This document shows, piece after piece, positions 46,440 through 57,291 of a stretch of 64,000 nucleotides of DNA. Both the position numbers and the translations under genes were made by a program. Source of the DNA: Platerodrilus igneus (Eukaryota; Arthropoda; Insecta; Coleoptera; Lycidae); the NCBI GenBank assembly GCA_036346225.1, contig JARFIW010001109.1, forward strand, positions 1,906,501-1,970,500. The letters run 5' to 3'. Each line of letters begins with the position of its first letter. Within the stretch, counting starts at the first letter, position 1. Under the pieces are notes generated by a model, which saw only the letters and a program-made list of their open reading frames with translations, was not told where the DNA came from and searched no databases.

Positions 46440-46925
46440 CGAGAAGAGTGGCGAAGCTGCAGGTATTCAGAGTCCCTCAGTTGTGGAATTGCAAAATCGC
46501 GAAGTCCAAGAGACACGGAGTCGCAGAATAGAAAGGTGGTGGAGCTGCACACTCGCAGAGTCCCAACGTTGCTGAGTCGCGAAATCGCGAAGTAGCAGAC
46601 GAGAAGTCGTTAAGCAATGGATGTGCGGGGTCTCAGGACATATAAGTTCCGAAACAGAATGAAAAATATAAAACTTGAAATATAAAACGTAAACATTATG
46701 TATAAAAATTAATTAATGAAACATAAAATTCAGAATAGAAAACAAAACATGAAGTGTAATGTAAAAAACCTCAAAAAAAAACAAAACATAGAAAACATAA
46801 TACATAACACAATATAAATTTAGACAAAATAAAAACTTAAAACACAAAACATAAATAGCAATCAAAGAAAGATAAAATACAAAATATATAACATATGAAA
46901 CGAAATTTAATATACATAAACTGAA
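46440..46925. repeat. Purine-rich and A-rich low-complexity DNA
   Basis: From about 46440 to 46610, short imperfect repeats of GAGTCGCGAAATCGCGAAGT type occur. From about 46660 to 46920 the plus strand is over half A, with recurring AAAACATAAA motifs. Long minus-strand frames here are compositional. Confidence 0.7.
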
Positions 46926-46929
46926 AAAT

Positions 46930-47420
46930 TGTAAAGCACTAACGACCGTTGTGCGTGCAATCGTTAGTGCTTCCTTAGTACTTATTAGTTCCTCACATTC
47001 GGCCCCAGAAACCCATCGGTATTTAAATAATCGGCGTTTAAAAAATCTCGCCAACTTCACGCTTTGTTGGAAGCACTAACGACTGTTTCGCGTGCAATTG
47101 GTAGTGCTTCGTTAGTGCTTCACACTCGGGGCTAGCAGGCCCAACGGTAGTCGAATAATTGGCGTTTGAAAAGGGTCGGCCAACTATACGCTTTGTTGGT
47201 AGCACTAACGACAGTTTTGCGTGCCATCGTTAGTGCTTTTTTGGTGCTTATTAGGGCTTTTCACTGGAGTCCAACAGATACAACGGTTTTCGAATAATCA
47301 ACGTTTTAAAAAGGTCTGTCAACTCCATGCTTTGTTGGAAGCACTAACGACCGTTTTGCATGTGATCGTTAGTGCATATTAATGCCTCACACTCGGGTTC
47401 AGCAGGTCTAACGGTTTTCG
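46930..47420 (+). repeat. Satellite array (GTTAGTGCTT family), left copy
   Basis: Four units of about 125-140 bp. Each contains AGCACTAACGACCGTTT, GCAATCGTTAGTGCTT, ACGGT..TCGAATAAT, GGCGTTT and CACGCTTTGTTGGAAGC. It is in the opposite orientation to the array at 57292-57832 and in the same orientation as the unit at 35917. It lies just left of the broken protease gene. Confidence 0.85.
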
Positions 47421-47761
47421 AGAATGTGCTAAATCCTAACATAGTTTTAATAATATAATGGTAAGTATTCTTGTTTGTTATCGTTTTGTTTAAAATGAAA
47501 TACCACTATGTTCAGTTCTCGGAGTTTTTTGGATTTACTGGACTTTCAAGTACCTACTAATATTTTCTAACACAAGAACCAATGTAGTTAAGATTTCCGC
47601 AGTTTACATTCTGTGTTTTATATAATTCTAAAAAGTTGCAAAATAACTAGCAGTAACTGTAGGATGCTTCAAAATTGAAATAAATAAATTTTTTTTAATA
47701 AAATCGTGATATATCTATAACTATTAAACTAAAGTACTCCCTGCAACGAAAGATGATATTT

Positions 47762-47950
47762 AAGGGCCGGTTTTATAGTATCAGTTTAAGCTCAATTTGT
47801 GGTTAGATTAAGAGATTTTTTTGCTTTATAGGTATCGGTTAAATCTAAATCAGCATACAATAGGTGACCAGTTTAAATCTTGGATCAACAACTAACCAAG
47901 GTTAACTACTAAACTAAAGTTTAAACCGTAACTATATAAGTGGACCTTGT
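47762..47950. mobile_element. MITE-like unit, about 188 bp
   Basis: The ends AGGGCCGGTTTTATAGTATC and, inverted, AGGTCCACTTATATAGTTAC form an imperfect terminal inverted repeat of about 28 bp that ends at GTTTAA on both sides. The interior has related TTTAAATC/GGTTAA motifs. The GGGCCGGT end resembles PIF/Harbinger-derived MITEs and the hairpin at 22803. A 3-bp TTA/TTG flank is possible. Confidence 0.5.
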
Positions 47951-48057
47951 AAAATCGAACATCATGTAAAACAAAAAATACCTTCAACTAAACGTAGCAA
48001 ACCTAAATTATTCTAAAAAAGGTTACAAAGTCAAATCTAATTATTAAATTGTATAAA

Positions 48058-48426
48058 TTAATAAATGTGGAAGAACTTTTCGAGAATTTTCCACATATTC
48101 AATACTTTTTTTGTGTCATCATACATTTCCCACATTGCATCAAGTTTTTGAAAGAACGCCATATAATGACCTGTACCACCCAGACCACATGCATTTGGGG
48201 AAAAAAGTATGACCGATATTAAAAGTAATGTTTTGTTAAATACTTTCATGGTGCATGGTATTTCATATAGGAATGTTGCTCCACAGTTATTGCAGTCTAT
48301 AAAAATATTGCCCGTTGCACTTATAGTATAGTTCCAGTCAGACCTCAAGAGAGTAAACATCGCGACAGAACGACTAGAATCTACATACAGCGAGAAACTT
48401 AAGTTTATTTCTACAGTTTTCCACAA
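48058..48426 (-). pseudogene. C-terminal part of a USP-like cysteine protease (transposon gene)
   Basis: The minus-strand frame ends at 48058. It has NIFIDCNNC, a hydrophobic strand (NKTLLLISVILF), then GLGGTGHYMAFFQKL and WEMYDDTKKV. GHYxA plus W..YDD is the His/Asp half of USP-fold proteases. The matching Cys half is at 52770, on the same strand and about 4.3 kb upstream in gene order. The Jockey element at 48430-52230 separates the two. I infer that they were one gene. Alternative: an unrelated fragment with a chance GHY motif. Confidence 0.55.
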
Positions 48427-48602
48427 AGACGCTCGATTGAGCTGAACTTCTAGCTGCTGAAGACATGTACATCACGCGCCACGGCACTTGGTGTACACCA
48501 TCATCATTAACTGCTCTTTTCAGAGCAAACCAATGCCAGCGAAGAACTTCCTGAAGACACGGGCATACGTGACAATCACTGACGACACTTTCGACATGGA
48601 TT

Positions 48603-49879
48603 TTGCAAACGCTTCTACACGCAGACGACCAACCATTTTCAGAAACCGAAAACAAGAAGAAGCGGAAATCCGACACACATAAAATAAGAATGGAATCGAA
48701 GACATCCACCGCAACTACTACTCCAGGCTCCGACACCATCACTACTCCGATCACCGCAGACAAGGACAAACCATCGTCTAGCAGAAGCTACGCCAACGTC
48801 GCCGTCGCCACCATGTCCACCATGGACACTTCAGACACCGAAAGACGTTCACAGCCCCAGCCACGGTCAAGCAGTGACTCCTATATTTATCGAAAAGTTC
48901 CCTTAATTTATTCAGCACGCCAGGGAGATAAACCGTCATCTACAGAACAAAGTCGAGATCCGAGCATCTGGACAAGGAGCAAGAATATTACCCACCGACG
49001 GTAAGCAATTCAGATACTTGCAGGACTATTTAAAAAAGAACAACTTCGAGTACTATACGTATATCATCAGATCCGAACGCGAACTCAAAATAGTCATCAG
49101 GGGTTTAGCCGCCAACATCACGACAGAAGACATCAAGACCGAACTCATCGACATGGGGTACAAAAATTAACTACGTGACTAAACTACAGAATAAGGAACG
49201 AGAATACTGCAACAGCGTCTTCGTATCTTTGGAGAACAATCCTACATCGACTGAAATCTACAACCTGACTACGTTACTCTACTGCAGTCACATTAAAGCT
49301 GCCGCATCCGAAAGCAGGGTGCAGCTCCCGCAATGCTTTTTGTGCCAACGATTTGGACATTCGAGCTCAAATTGCGGATACAAGCCTCGCTGTGTAAAAT
49401 GCGCCAAGCAACATCTAGCAACAGAATGCCAGAAAAACAGGGAGTTACCACTTATATGTGCCAACTGCAGTGGTCCACATCCGGCTAACTACCGAAATTA
49501 CCCTGCATACCACGAACAACTGTGCAAGAGATACACCTTACATGTGATTTTCCAATGCTCCACCTGAAGATACTACCTTGGCCAGGAAGCGAGTTTTTTT
49601 ACCTGGAAAATTTGGAATTTTGCAGAACCCTTGCTGTTCCAAGCAAGGTAGGGATCTTTAACGTGCGTGACAACGCTCACACACGGGACCTCCATTTTAC
49701 CTCTCATCCGAACGAGGGTGTTTTTTTGTGAAAAATGCTCGCCTAACATTTTTCAAGCGGACCGTCTCGGAATTCAAACCTTGGGCGTAGTAGTCACATA
49801 CATAGCACTACGCCACGGAGCCGCCTGCAAGAGATACACCACTGCTACTGAGCAACGACGCAACCCACCAACACTCTAG
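48603..49879 (+). pseudogene. Jockey ORF1 (nucleic-acid-binding, gag-like)
   Basis: The N-terminus is low-complexity Ser/Thr/Lys (SSSRSYANVAVATMS), as in Jockey ORF1. Then FRYLQDYLKKNNFEYYTY and IRGLAANITTEDIKTELIDM, an RRM-like region around 49008-49170, and three CCHC knuckles: CFLCQRFGHSSSNC, CVKCAKQHLATEC and CANCSGPHPANY (49345-49500). It would coat element RNA. The frame changes near 49005 and 49170 and is interrupted at 49538 by a SINE; the tail resumes at 49841 and stops near 49879. Confidence 0.8.
49538..49825 (-). mobile_element. tRNA-derived SINE with 15-bp target duplication
   Basis: The flanks 49523-49537 and 49826-49840 are both TGCAAGAGATACACC. On the minus strand the head (from 49825) reads GGCTCCGTGGCGTAGTGC, with an A box (TGGCGTAGTGC), and GGTTTGAATTCC about 35 bp later serves as the B box, giving a pol III internal promoter. 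The body includes GCACGTTAAAGATCCC, and the 3' end is at 49538. It interrupts Jockey ORF1, so it is younger than the Jockey insertion, which in turn is younger than the protease gene. Confidence 0.85.
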
Positions 49880-50289
49880 AAACTGATCACGAAGGATTCA
49901 CTACAAGTAGAAATGGACGACACGGAGTTCGACTGACCGCCCCAATAATTACTCCAAGGACCATCGCCAAAGACGATACAAGTACAACAGAAGACGAAAA
50001 ACAATCAAGCTCCGAAGAAGAGCCACGCAGAAAAGCTAAACAAACCAAAAGCAAGAGCCAACAGAGAAAGAAGAAAGCCGTCACTAACCTAAAGCCATCA
50101 ACCACTACCGACACAAAATCACCGACGAATACAACAAGAAGCAACAGAGACAACAGCAAAGCAACAGAACGATTAAAATACCCTCTACACAATCACAAGC
50201 AGAGCCGTCCATCAGCGTCACCCCGACGACGACACTACGTTTTAACAAAATACTGCAATGAGCGCAAAGACTCATAAGTGCCTATATGA

Positions 50290-52102
50290 CTGGAACATTC
50301 GAAACTGCCTTACTATGGATGGCAATGTGCGACATATTGAAAACCTATAATGAAAAATATACCAACACCAAGAAACTTAGTACTCTTCTCCTGGAACGCC
50401 AACGGGGTACGGAACAAGATGACCAAATTGAAACACTTCTACGCGCAATCGAGATTATGCTGAATAAACATTACGACTAATCCTGGACCAACCACGTCAA
50501 CTACACAATACAAACAGAAGAAAACTTGTACAGACTAAACCATCGACTTGTGACACGGAAGAATCCTGGCCCCGTACCGCTACAAGGAAAAAATGGATTG
50601 CTGTACGTCGCCGAAGAGCGAGCAGCCAGATTTGCCTAAGTTCTCCAAAATACGTTTTCAGAAAACTCAACAACAGGCAACGTATTCACTATCTTCATAA
50701 ACAGAAGAGTAGATCAAATACTACAAGCACCTGCAGAGAACGACATCCTACACATCACTCCACAAGAAATAAAACAAGTAACCACCAGACAAAGTTACAG
50801 GAAAGCTCTAGGAAGTGACGGAATCACACACATGGCGCTAAAACACATAACAAAAAAGACACTGGCGTTTATCACAAAAATATTCAACAGCATGATCAAT
50901 CAGAAATACTTCCCAGACTGCAATAGTGGTAATGATTCCAAAGCCAGGGATGGACGCCAAAAACTACAGACCAATCTTCTTACTGAGCACGATATCCAAA
51001 ATCTTCAAACGATTACTACTGACAAGACTGAAACCACTGCTAAAAGACCGACCAGAACAATACGGATTCAAGCAAGAGCACTCCACCACAATACAAACCA
51101 TCCGGGTAATAAACAACATAGCCACTAACTACAACCGTAGAATACCCGCAGTCGCCATCGACCTCGATATCAAAAACGCCTTTCACAAGGTATATCACCG
51201 GACTGCTGTTTAAGCTTGCCACCATTCACAACCTTCCGACGTCTTACATCCAATTGTTACAAAGTTACCTGACCAATAGGAAGATACAGGTGAAAGTAGA
51301 AGGCATCCTGTCACCAGAAACTTCCGTCACAGCCGGCGTCCCACAAGGAGGCTGTCTTTCACCAACGTTATTCAATGTATACATCCAGGACCTACCATGT
51401 CGCCAAAGAGTCTTCTGCGCCATGTACGTCGACGACACGCTGCTCCTGACAACCGGACGAAATGCTAAGCAAACAACAACAAGAATGCAAAAACAGCTCG
51501 ACACACTACCGGATTGGTTCTAACAGTGGAAAATCAAATTAAACGTTTAGAAGACTGAAGCCATACTATTCTCCAGATATAAGAAATAGCAAAAACCGCC
51601 GACGCTAGAAAACCAAGAGCTAGGTTGGAGCCAATCAATTAAATACTTAGGGGTGCACATCAACAAACAATTAACATTCAACAATTACGTCACTGAAATG
51701 ACAAACAAAACCCGAAGAACAAAAGGTTTCATCCACGGAATACTCGTCCACAAAAATCGACTACCAATGGACATCAGACTCCACACTTATAAGATATACT
51801 TACGACCCACACTGAGTTACGGATCGGCGGCATGGTACACCTACATTTCAAAAACAAACAAAACCAAACTTGAAGCATTCGAAAACAAAACCGTTAGGAC
51901 CATCACTGGGGCACCATGGTTCGTTAGAAATGAAACCCTAAGGCAGGACCTTAGATTACAAACGCTAGAAAACCACTTCAAGACGCTGGCGTCAAATATA
52001 TACGAGAAAAACGACAACTCAGATATCGAACACATCGCACCTCCGCTGGACGGAAACCCACATAAACGCAAGAAAACACCCAGAAGCATATTAGATGGCT
52101 GA
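50290..52102 (+). pseudogene. Jockey ORF2 reverse transcriptase (broken, endonuclease mostly deleted)
   Basis: Near 50380 there is LFSWNANGVRNKMTKLKHF, the APE endonuclease start, but the rest of the endonuclease is lost. RT blocks: RKALGSDGITHMALKHI (50800-50850), VVMIPKPGMDAKNYRPIFLL (50925-50985), EQYGFKQEHST, AVAIDLDIKNAFHKV (motif A), GVPQGGCLSPTLFNVYIQDL (motif B) and FCAMYVDDTLLL (motif C YVDD). The thumb reads IKYLGVHINKQLTF, LRPTLSYGSAAW and ENKTVRTITGAPWFVRNETL. At least four frame changes or stops break it. Confidence 0.85.
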
Positions 52103-52243
52103 GTCGTAAACACATACACCAAGCACACAAATCCTCCCGCCAGCTACACTGGTGCGAAGGAACGATTTCACGCCCTCTTCGAACAGAGAATGAAAGACTT
52201 ATAAAGCAGCAAAATCAGTTAGCAACCAGACAGCAAAAATCAA

Positions 52244-52975
52244 TTGATTAATGCTGTAAAATTAATGCTGACTAATAGTATGGGATACAATATTGTTGCA
52301 ATGTCCATTACCAGAATTTCCAAGACATTTACTTTCGCGGATTACTGCATCTATAATTTCATTCTCAATGATTTGTATCCTCGTGACTTAATAATATTAA
52401 TATTAATTGGAAGTATATCTATATGTTTAATTTGATCAATATTGTTTTTGCACTCTGAATTTTCACATGCATAAGTGTCAATTGCACTTAAAAATGTTGT
52501 AAAACTTGGAAACAATATAAGACACGTTACATTGACATTCAATATTATTTACACCACTTATTTACACACATTTTTAAATATCGAATTTTGCAATGAATAA
52601 TCACGTCTAAACGCATTTTATAACTTGTAAATTTTACGGCCACTTTAACAAAATGTTCAAGTAAAGATATAATACCAACAGCAGGTTTGCTAGTTAAAAA
52701 ATTTCTGTAGATATACTATCACAGTACGCGGCACTTAGTGCTTGGACAACAGAATCAAATGCGCATGTATTTGCAAGTGAATATTTTTCCAACCCACCAC
52801 TTTTAGTAGTTTTTAAGGTGTCCGTTTTGTATCACTGGCAGTTTAATATTTCCTTCTTCAATATGAAGAACCTCTGGGCATGGAATTCCATAGTAAGATG
52901 TGCGTTTTCGTTTTTTTGATCTCACAGTTAAACCTCTCCAATTTTCTAAAGCGCTGTTTTCATCTGCAATTACGC
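52244..52975 (-). pseudogene. N-terminal half of the USP-like cysteine protease
   Basis: An acceptor-like TTGCAG near 52963 opens an exon that reads ENSALENWRGLTVRSKKRKR, then GIPCPEVLHIEEGNIKLP and KTTKSGGLEKYSLANTCAFD followed by SVVQALSAAYCDS. NTCAFDSVVQ is a USP-type Cys box (NTCxxNS in canonical USPs) with Asp for Asn. After frame changes near 52700 and 52560 it continues as YACENSECKNNIDQIKHIDI with LPININIIKSRGYKSL (52480-52360) and ESKCLG, and stops where Jockey begins. The zinc-ligand-like CxxxxC pair and the later GHY half at 48160 support a USP-fold protease. It is transposon-borne by context. Confidence 0.55.
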
Positions 52976-52979
52976 GCGT

Positions 52980-55900
52980 GTTAATTTACATTGATACAAT
53001 ATACAAGTTATTAATATTACTAAAAAGTAAAATAATATAATATAACCCCCCTTTTATTGGTTTGATAATTATAATATATGAGCAAATTAGCAATGCATCA
53101 AATTGCCCTATAATTTCCTTTCTTCAATTAATAATTTACTAACTTCTCTATTGGGTCTTTAAATCTGCGCCTCGACCAATGAAACTCTTATCTCAGGTTA
53201 ATTTTGTGAATAAATCTATATCTGCATACAGAGTGAGTTCTGAACCATATACAGATGTATGTGACACTGCCAGTCAAATGACCTCTAGTTAATTCTACTA
53301 AAGCAATTTCTAAATGTGACAGCGTAAACAATTACTTGAAAAATACGCACAGTTTATATTAGTTAATAATTTAAGATTTCAATCGAGTATAACAGATTAA
53401 GTGTTAAAATATGACACTGATAATAATAATACAACCTGAACTTCCAATGAAACGTCTTGCTGCTGAACAATGAAGCTCCACTGCCTACAGCGACGATTCG
53501 AACCAGATGTGGGTTCTTAATACCTGTGGATAAGTACGTTTTAAAATTTGTATTACTGAATTTATGCCTTTTATTTTAGGGTTTTAGGTACGCCAAAAAT
53601 TCTTTAGAGACACTTATACTTATAGTCGTTGGTCGTATCAGGAAACTCAGTTCCGTGAAATCAACCCCGTGCTCGACACCAAAAGTTCAGCAATTCCAGC
53701 GTTCTGATAGCACCACTTTGGAACTCCTCTGTCTACACAAAAATACTCCCAGAAATCCAATGGTCAATAATAAAACAATGGCAAGAACTCTTACATTTAT
53801 CACTTTTTAATATCAACAGTTCCTTTTTACTTTGAATATCACAAATACATTTTTCATACGTTGAATTTTATGTTGGAGATTACAATAATAAAAGGTATAC
53901 AATTCGTAAACTGTTACAAAAAAGATTATACTTTTTGTTCTATTTTGTAAAGTTCTTTTTTTTCAGTTCCTTTTAAATTAGTTTTTTCTTAATTTTCTAG
54001 TTTCAACAACTGTCACTTATCTCTCTGGAGATGCCCCTTAAAACATTAAACCAGCCTACTCTTCTACAATTCTTTTCCAACTAACATTCTATGATTTAAA
54101 TTTTTATTAATAGATCTTATTGCTCTTGTCAAATTCTAACTAGGAGTAAACTAATACTTGGAGTAAACTAATACACAAATGTCCGAATGGCCGAAAATTT
54201 ATAAATTGATATTTTAATCCTAACAACAAGTGAAATTCAAATGATATAATAGCCTTACAACTATATACTGAAAAGTAAATAAAACTTTTACATCTTATTA
54301 AGGTTAATAATGTAGGGGTAGAATAATCTATTTCAAATTTTTTTAATCTAACATTTTAAAGTTGGAAAGAACCTTAATAGTTATTTATATATTAAGAGCG
54401 AAAAGTGATACATTGTTGCTCGAAAGTGACAGAAGTCCCAGATTACTATCGTGTAGGACATACCAATCTTAATCAAAAATTATCTCAGATACCACCTAAT
54501 CTCGAAGTACGGCGGTTCCTAGGGGAAAAACCCAAAAGGAGTAACAAGGGGATGCCAAAACTCGAGATCAGAAGAGTTATGCTGGCCTAAAATTCAAACG
54601 AAAAATAATTGAGTATACTGAATTTAAAACAATCCTAAATTAAGCGCAATAATAAGGACATTAATATAGCTATTTAAGTCTGCTACCTAAAAGGAAATGG
54701 TGCTTACAATCAAATGCTAAATTAGCTGTATATTAATCACGTTTCTAAGTAATTGCAATATCTATTATTATATTAAAACTGGAAACTATTACCTGTACAT
54801 TAGTTGGAAAATACCAATGTATGAAATCTTTTACTCTAGTGATAGTGCGAAGCCTCCCGAAATAGGTATAGGTAAAACCTTAACTCGTTTACCACAAGTA
54901 TCTGTTTCAAACTAGGAAGTGTATACGATTGTAACAATAAAAACGCTGTTGGACGGTAGGAATGTTCATTAATATACTATTAATGTAGGCCATAGTTCCA
55001 GAAGTTTTTTATAAACACCTGACTAGTAATTTGGCTTTAGATAACTTTCTTGATAGTAGTTGAACCAAGCGGACGTGCTCTCTACAGAGCTCCTGAGTTT
55101 TACTGTTACAAGTAAATTTTATACAAGATTTTTATATTTTTTGCTTTGGCGTATTGCTTAAAATTGTGTGATTTAATTGTACTGTGCGGCATTAACTTTT
55201 TTGAATGTTGCGCAGTGAAATAAACGCAAAAACAAGAAATTAGTCGATAAATAAAGTGCGTTTAGCTTTGAAATTTAGCTAAAATCCGCGTTTAAAACAA
55301 AACAAAAGTAAATTTCGATTTAATGAACCAAAATCGTTTAAATTAGAACTTAATAAATAATTTTGAAAACAATTTTCAAAGGCGTTTGTAATAATTTTGG
55401 AGTTTCTATAGCAAAAAACCGTCTAAATCGAGTTAAAACTGCATAATACTTGGAAATAAGTGTGTAAAATTTTCGTAGTTTACGTTTAATAACTTAAAAC
55501 CAAAACCTTAGCCTTTTTTGAAATAAATAGATCGCATGAAAATTTCTGCATTAAAATTAAATAACTTTCCAGATGCGGGCACTGAAATATTACTTAAATC
55601 CAGCTGTCCTGTGTAAAATTTTGTGCAACAACCCACCGGACAATCGATCAGTCATTCATTCGCGACGCTAAGCGAAGCGGGGTAATTACTTAAGAGCAAT
55701 AATGTCACTTTTTGTTGGAAATATATACCAAATTTTTTCTACAGTCACTTAGTAAAATAAAACGTACATTAATTTTATTAATACAATAAACAGGAACAGA
55801 AAACTTAAAAGACAAGCAATTTTGAGGATTATTTGTAATTTCAAAACTGAAAGTGTAGTCTTCACAGTCTTTTATAATAATTTCTGGTCCCGCGGAAAAA

Positions 55901-56690
55901 TTACATCTATAAATTTGTAGTTAATTCTTGATTACTCGCAACTACCACTTCATCTATTTGCACATTCTATGATCTAAAAATTAGGAGACGAATCTTGGAA
56001 TTTTGTTTGATTTCACAATTAACAATTTTTAAATTTTAAAGGACACTTATTTACTGGTTGTAATACACGATGCGGGTTTTTTTAGTTTTTATGGCTTACC
56101 GAGCGTAAAACGATATTCCCTCCATAAACGTCAATTTTTCGTTGCCAATGTCAAGTAAAAAAGCCTTCTTTAAATAGTGATTGTAGATAAATTATATTAA
56201 TGGTTACTAGAGTTATAATAGTATATTCTACAACGAGCGCATAATGATAGTCATTATTCGCGAGAATGAAGTTCACGTCACGAACCGCGTAGCGGAGAGT
56301 GACGTGGTCATTCGAGTGAATAATGACTACCATATGCGTGAGTAGAAGACTATACTTTCTCTACGTGTTCAAGAAACTATACACACGTTTTTAACATCAA
56401 CTTTTAATGACTTAACATTATACTTTATTTATCATCGAAGTTAATTAAAAAACTTCAAATTTGTTAATGGATACTGAAAAAACAAAGGATTTGATTGGCC
56501 ACAGCTCGTGAATTCTAGTTTGAAATGCACGGTCTGAAGAATGGATACCATTCTTCAACAAAAAACAGCCTGAAATTGATCTATTATGCAATAGTCGTAA
56601 ATAAATTATTTTTTCTAGTAATTCGAATAATCTAAAGATAAAAAGTTTAGTTAAAATCAGACAAAGTAAACCTTTACTATTGTGGTTAAA
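52980..56690. other. Probable intron/inserted DNA, no gene
   Basis: This region lies between the transposase-like exon (56852-57291) and the protease exon (52975) of the same strand. It is AT-rich with no element that I could name. A short TTTCGAACC-type box near 53485 is not a tRNA. The hairpin at 56243-56330 is listed separately. Confidence 0.3.
56243..56330. repeat. Imperfect hairpin with about 35-bp arms
   Basis: ATGATAGTCATTATTCGCGA and onward to GTTCACGTCAC is inverted as GTGACGTGGTCATTCGAGTG to AATAATGACTACCAT, around a 17-nt loop containing CGCGTAGCG. It could be a small palindromic MITE or a solo transposon end. Confidence 0.7.
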
Positions 56691-56851
56691 CGCACCTGTT
56701 ACAAATTGATTTTCAGTCTCTTCTCTACCTTCTTCTAAGCCTTCTTTTCTTTTTACATTACTATTTTCAGGTTACTCATACTCTGGGATTCACAATTCTA
56801 TATTAACTATACAATTAAAAAACATTCCAAGGAGTTAATTTAATCGCTTAC

Positions 56852-57291
56852 CATATTTCTTTTTAATTAGAATCACATTACTGGGTTCTGTATCCGAATC
56901 CACTGTAAATGCAGCTTGTCTTTTCACTTCTGCAGCCGAGAGTATTAGTGCACCCTGTATGGTATCGTAGTGAAGTTTAAAAAATGCGTGGACACGCGTA
57001 TGGGTAATGAATGGTCTATAAATGTCTTACTTTTTAGGTCATTAAAATAACTTTCTTCTATTGCTGAGTATCAGTATTGTTTCCATATCCATATTTAGTT
57101 GTCATAACGCCAGACCATAATAAGAATGTTTTCGAAAATCTTTGTAAATCGTTCAAAAATTGTGGAGCGTAATGAAAATTTTTATTATCTGAAATTTTGT
57201 CACAAATTGCAAGAGATCTATTTTTAATGTTTGAAATCCAATCACTTATCGCTTCTGATTCAGTGCATTCAACAAAGCCTAAAGTCGGCAC
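56852..57291 (-). pseudogene. Transposase-like exon upstream of the USP-like protease
   Basis: The minus-strand frame reads GFVECTESEAISDWISNIKN, FHYAPQFLNDLQRFSKTFLL and LWSGVMTTKYGYGNN. After a frame change it gives SAIEESYFNDLKSKTFIDHS with LPIRV, and after another FFKLHYDTIQGALILSAAEV. The exon ends in a donor G/GTAAGC at 56851. The S-A-x-E-x-x-F-N-D-L-K block looks like the catalytic-Glu segment of a DDE-type transposase. A Glu-rich scrap (KRKEGLEEGREETENQF) near 56702-56770 may be the next exon. I infer that this and the protease exons (52975-52244 and 48426-48058) formed one gene. The satellite cuts it at 57291. Confidence 0.45.

Larger units (their letters stand above)
44885..46440 (+). 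mobile_element. Gypsy Pol 3' fragment with macro domain
   Basis: Integrase coding, 5'-truncated by the minisatellite, leads through the integrase C-terminus into a macro domain. There are frame changes near 45390, 45560 and 45890 and a stop at 46312-46314. No LTR was recognised after it. The sequence after about 46440 is purine-rich and repetitive. Confidence 0.8.
48430..52230 (+). mobile_element. Jockey-like non-LTR retrotransposon inserted in the protease gene
   Basis: ORF1 (gag-like, three zinc knuckles) is followed by ORF2 (RT). Both are broken, and most of the APE endonuclease is deleted (about 50400-50550). A SINE is nested at 49538-49825. The element separates two halves of a minus-strand coding region (ends at 48426 and 52244). 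Terminal duplications and a poly(A) tail were not found. Ends are approximate. Confidence 0.8.

Noticed and set aside
46713..47060. 115-codon minus-strand frame rich in Phe/Tyr/Leu
   Set aside because: A translation of A-rich low-complexity DNA and satellite, not a gene.
53480..53500. tRNA B box (GGTTCGAATCG on the minus strand)
   Set aside because: No A box at a suitable distance and no cloverleaf.
56400..56760. Long minus-strand open frame in the probable intron
   Set aside because: It reads as low-complexity hydrophobic sequence without motifs; AT-rich chance frame.
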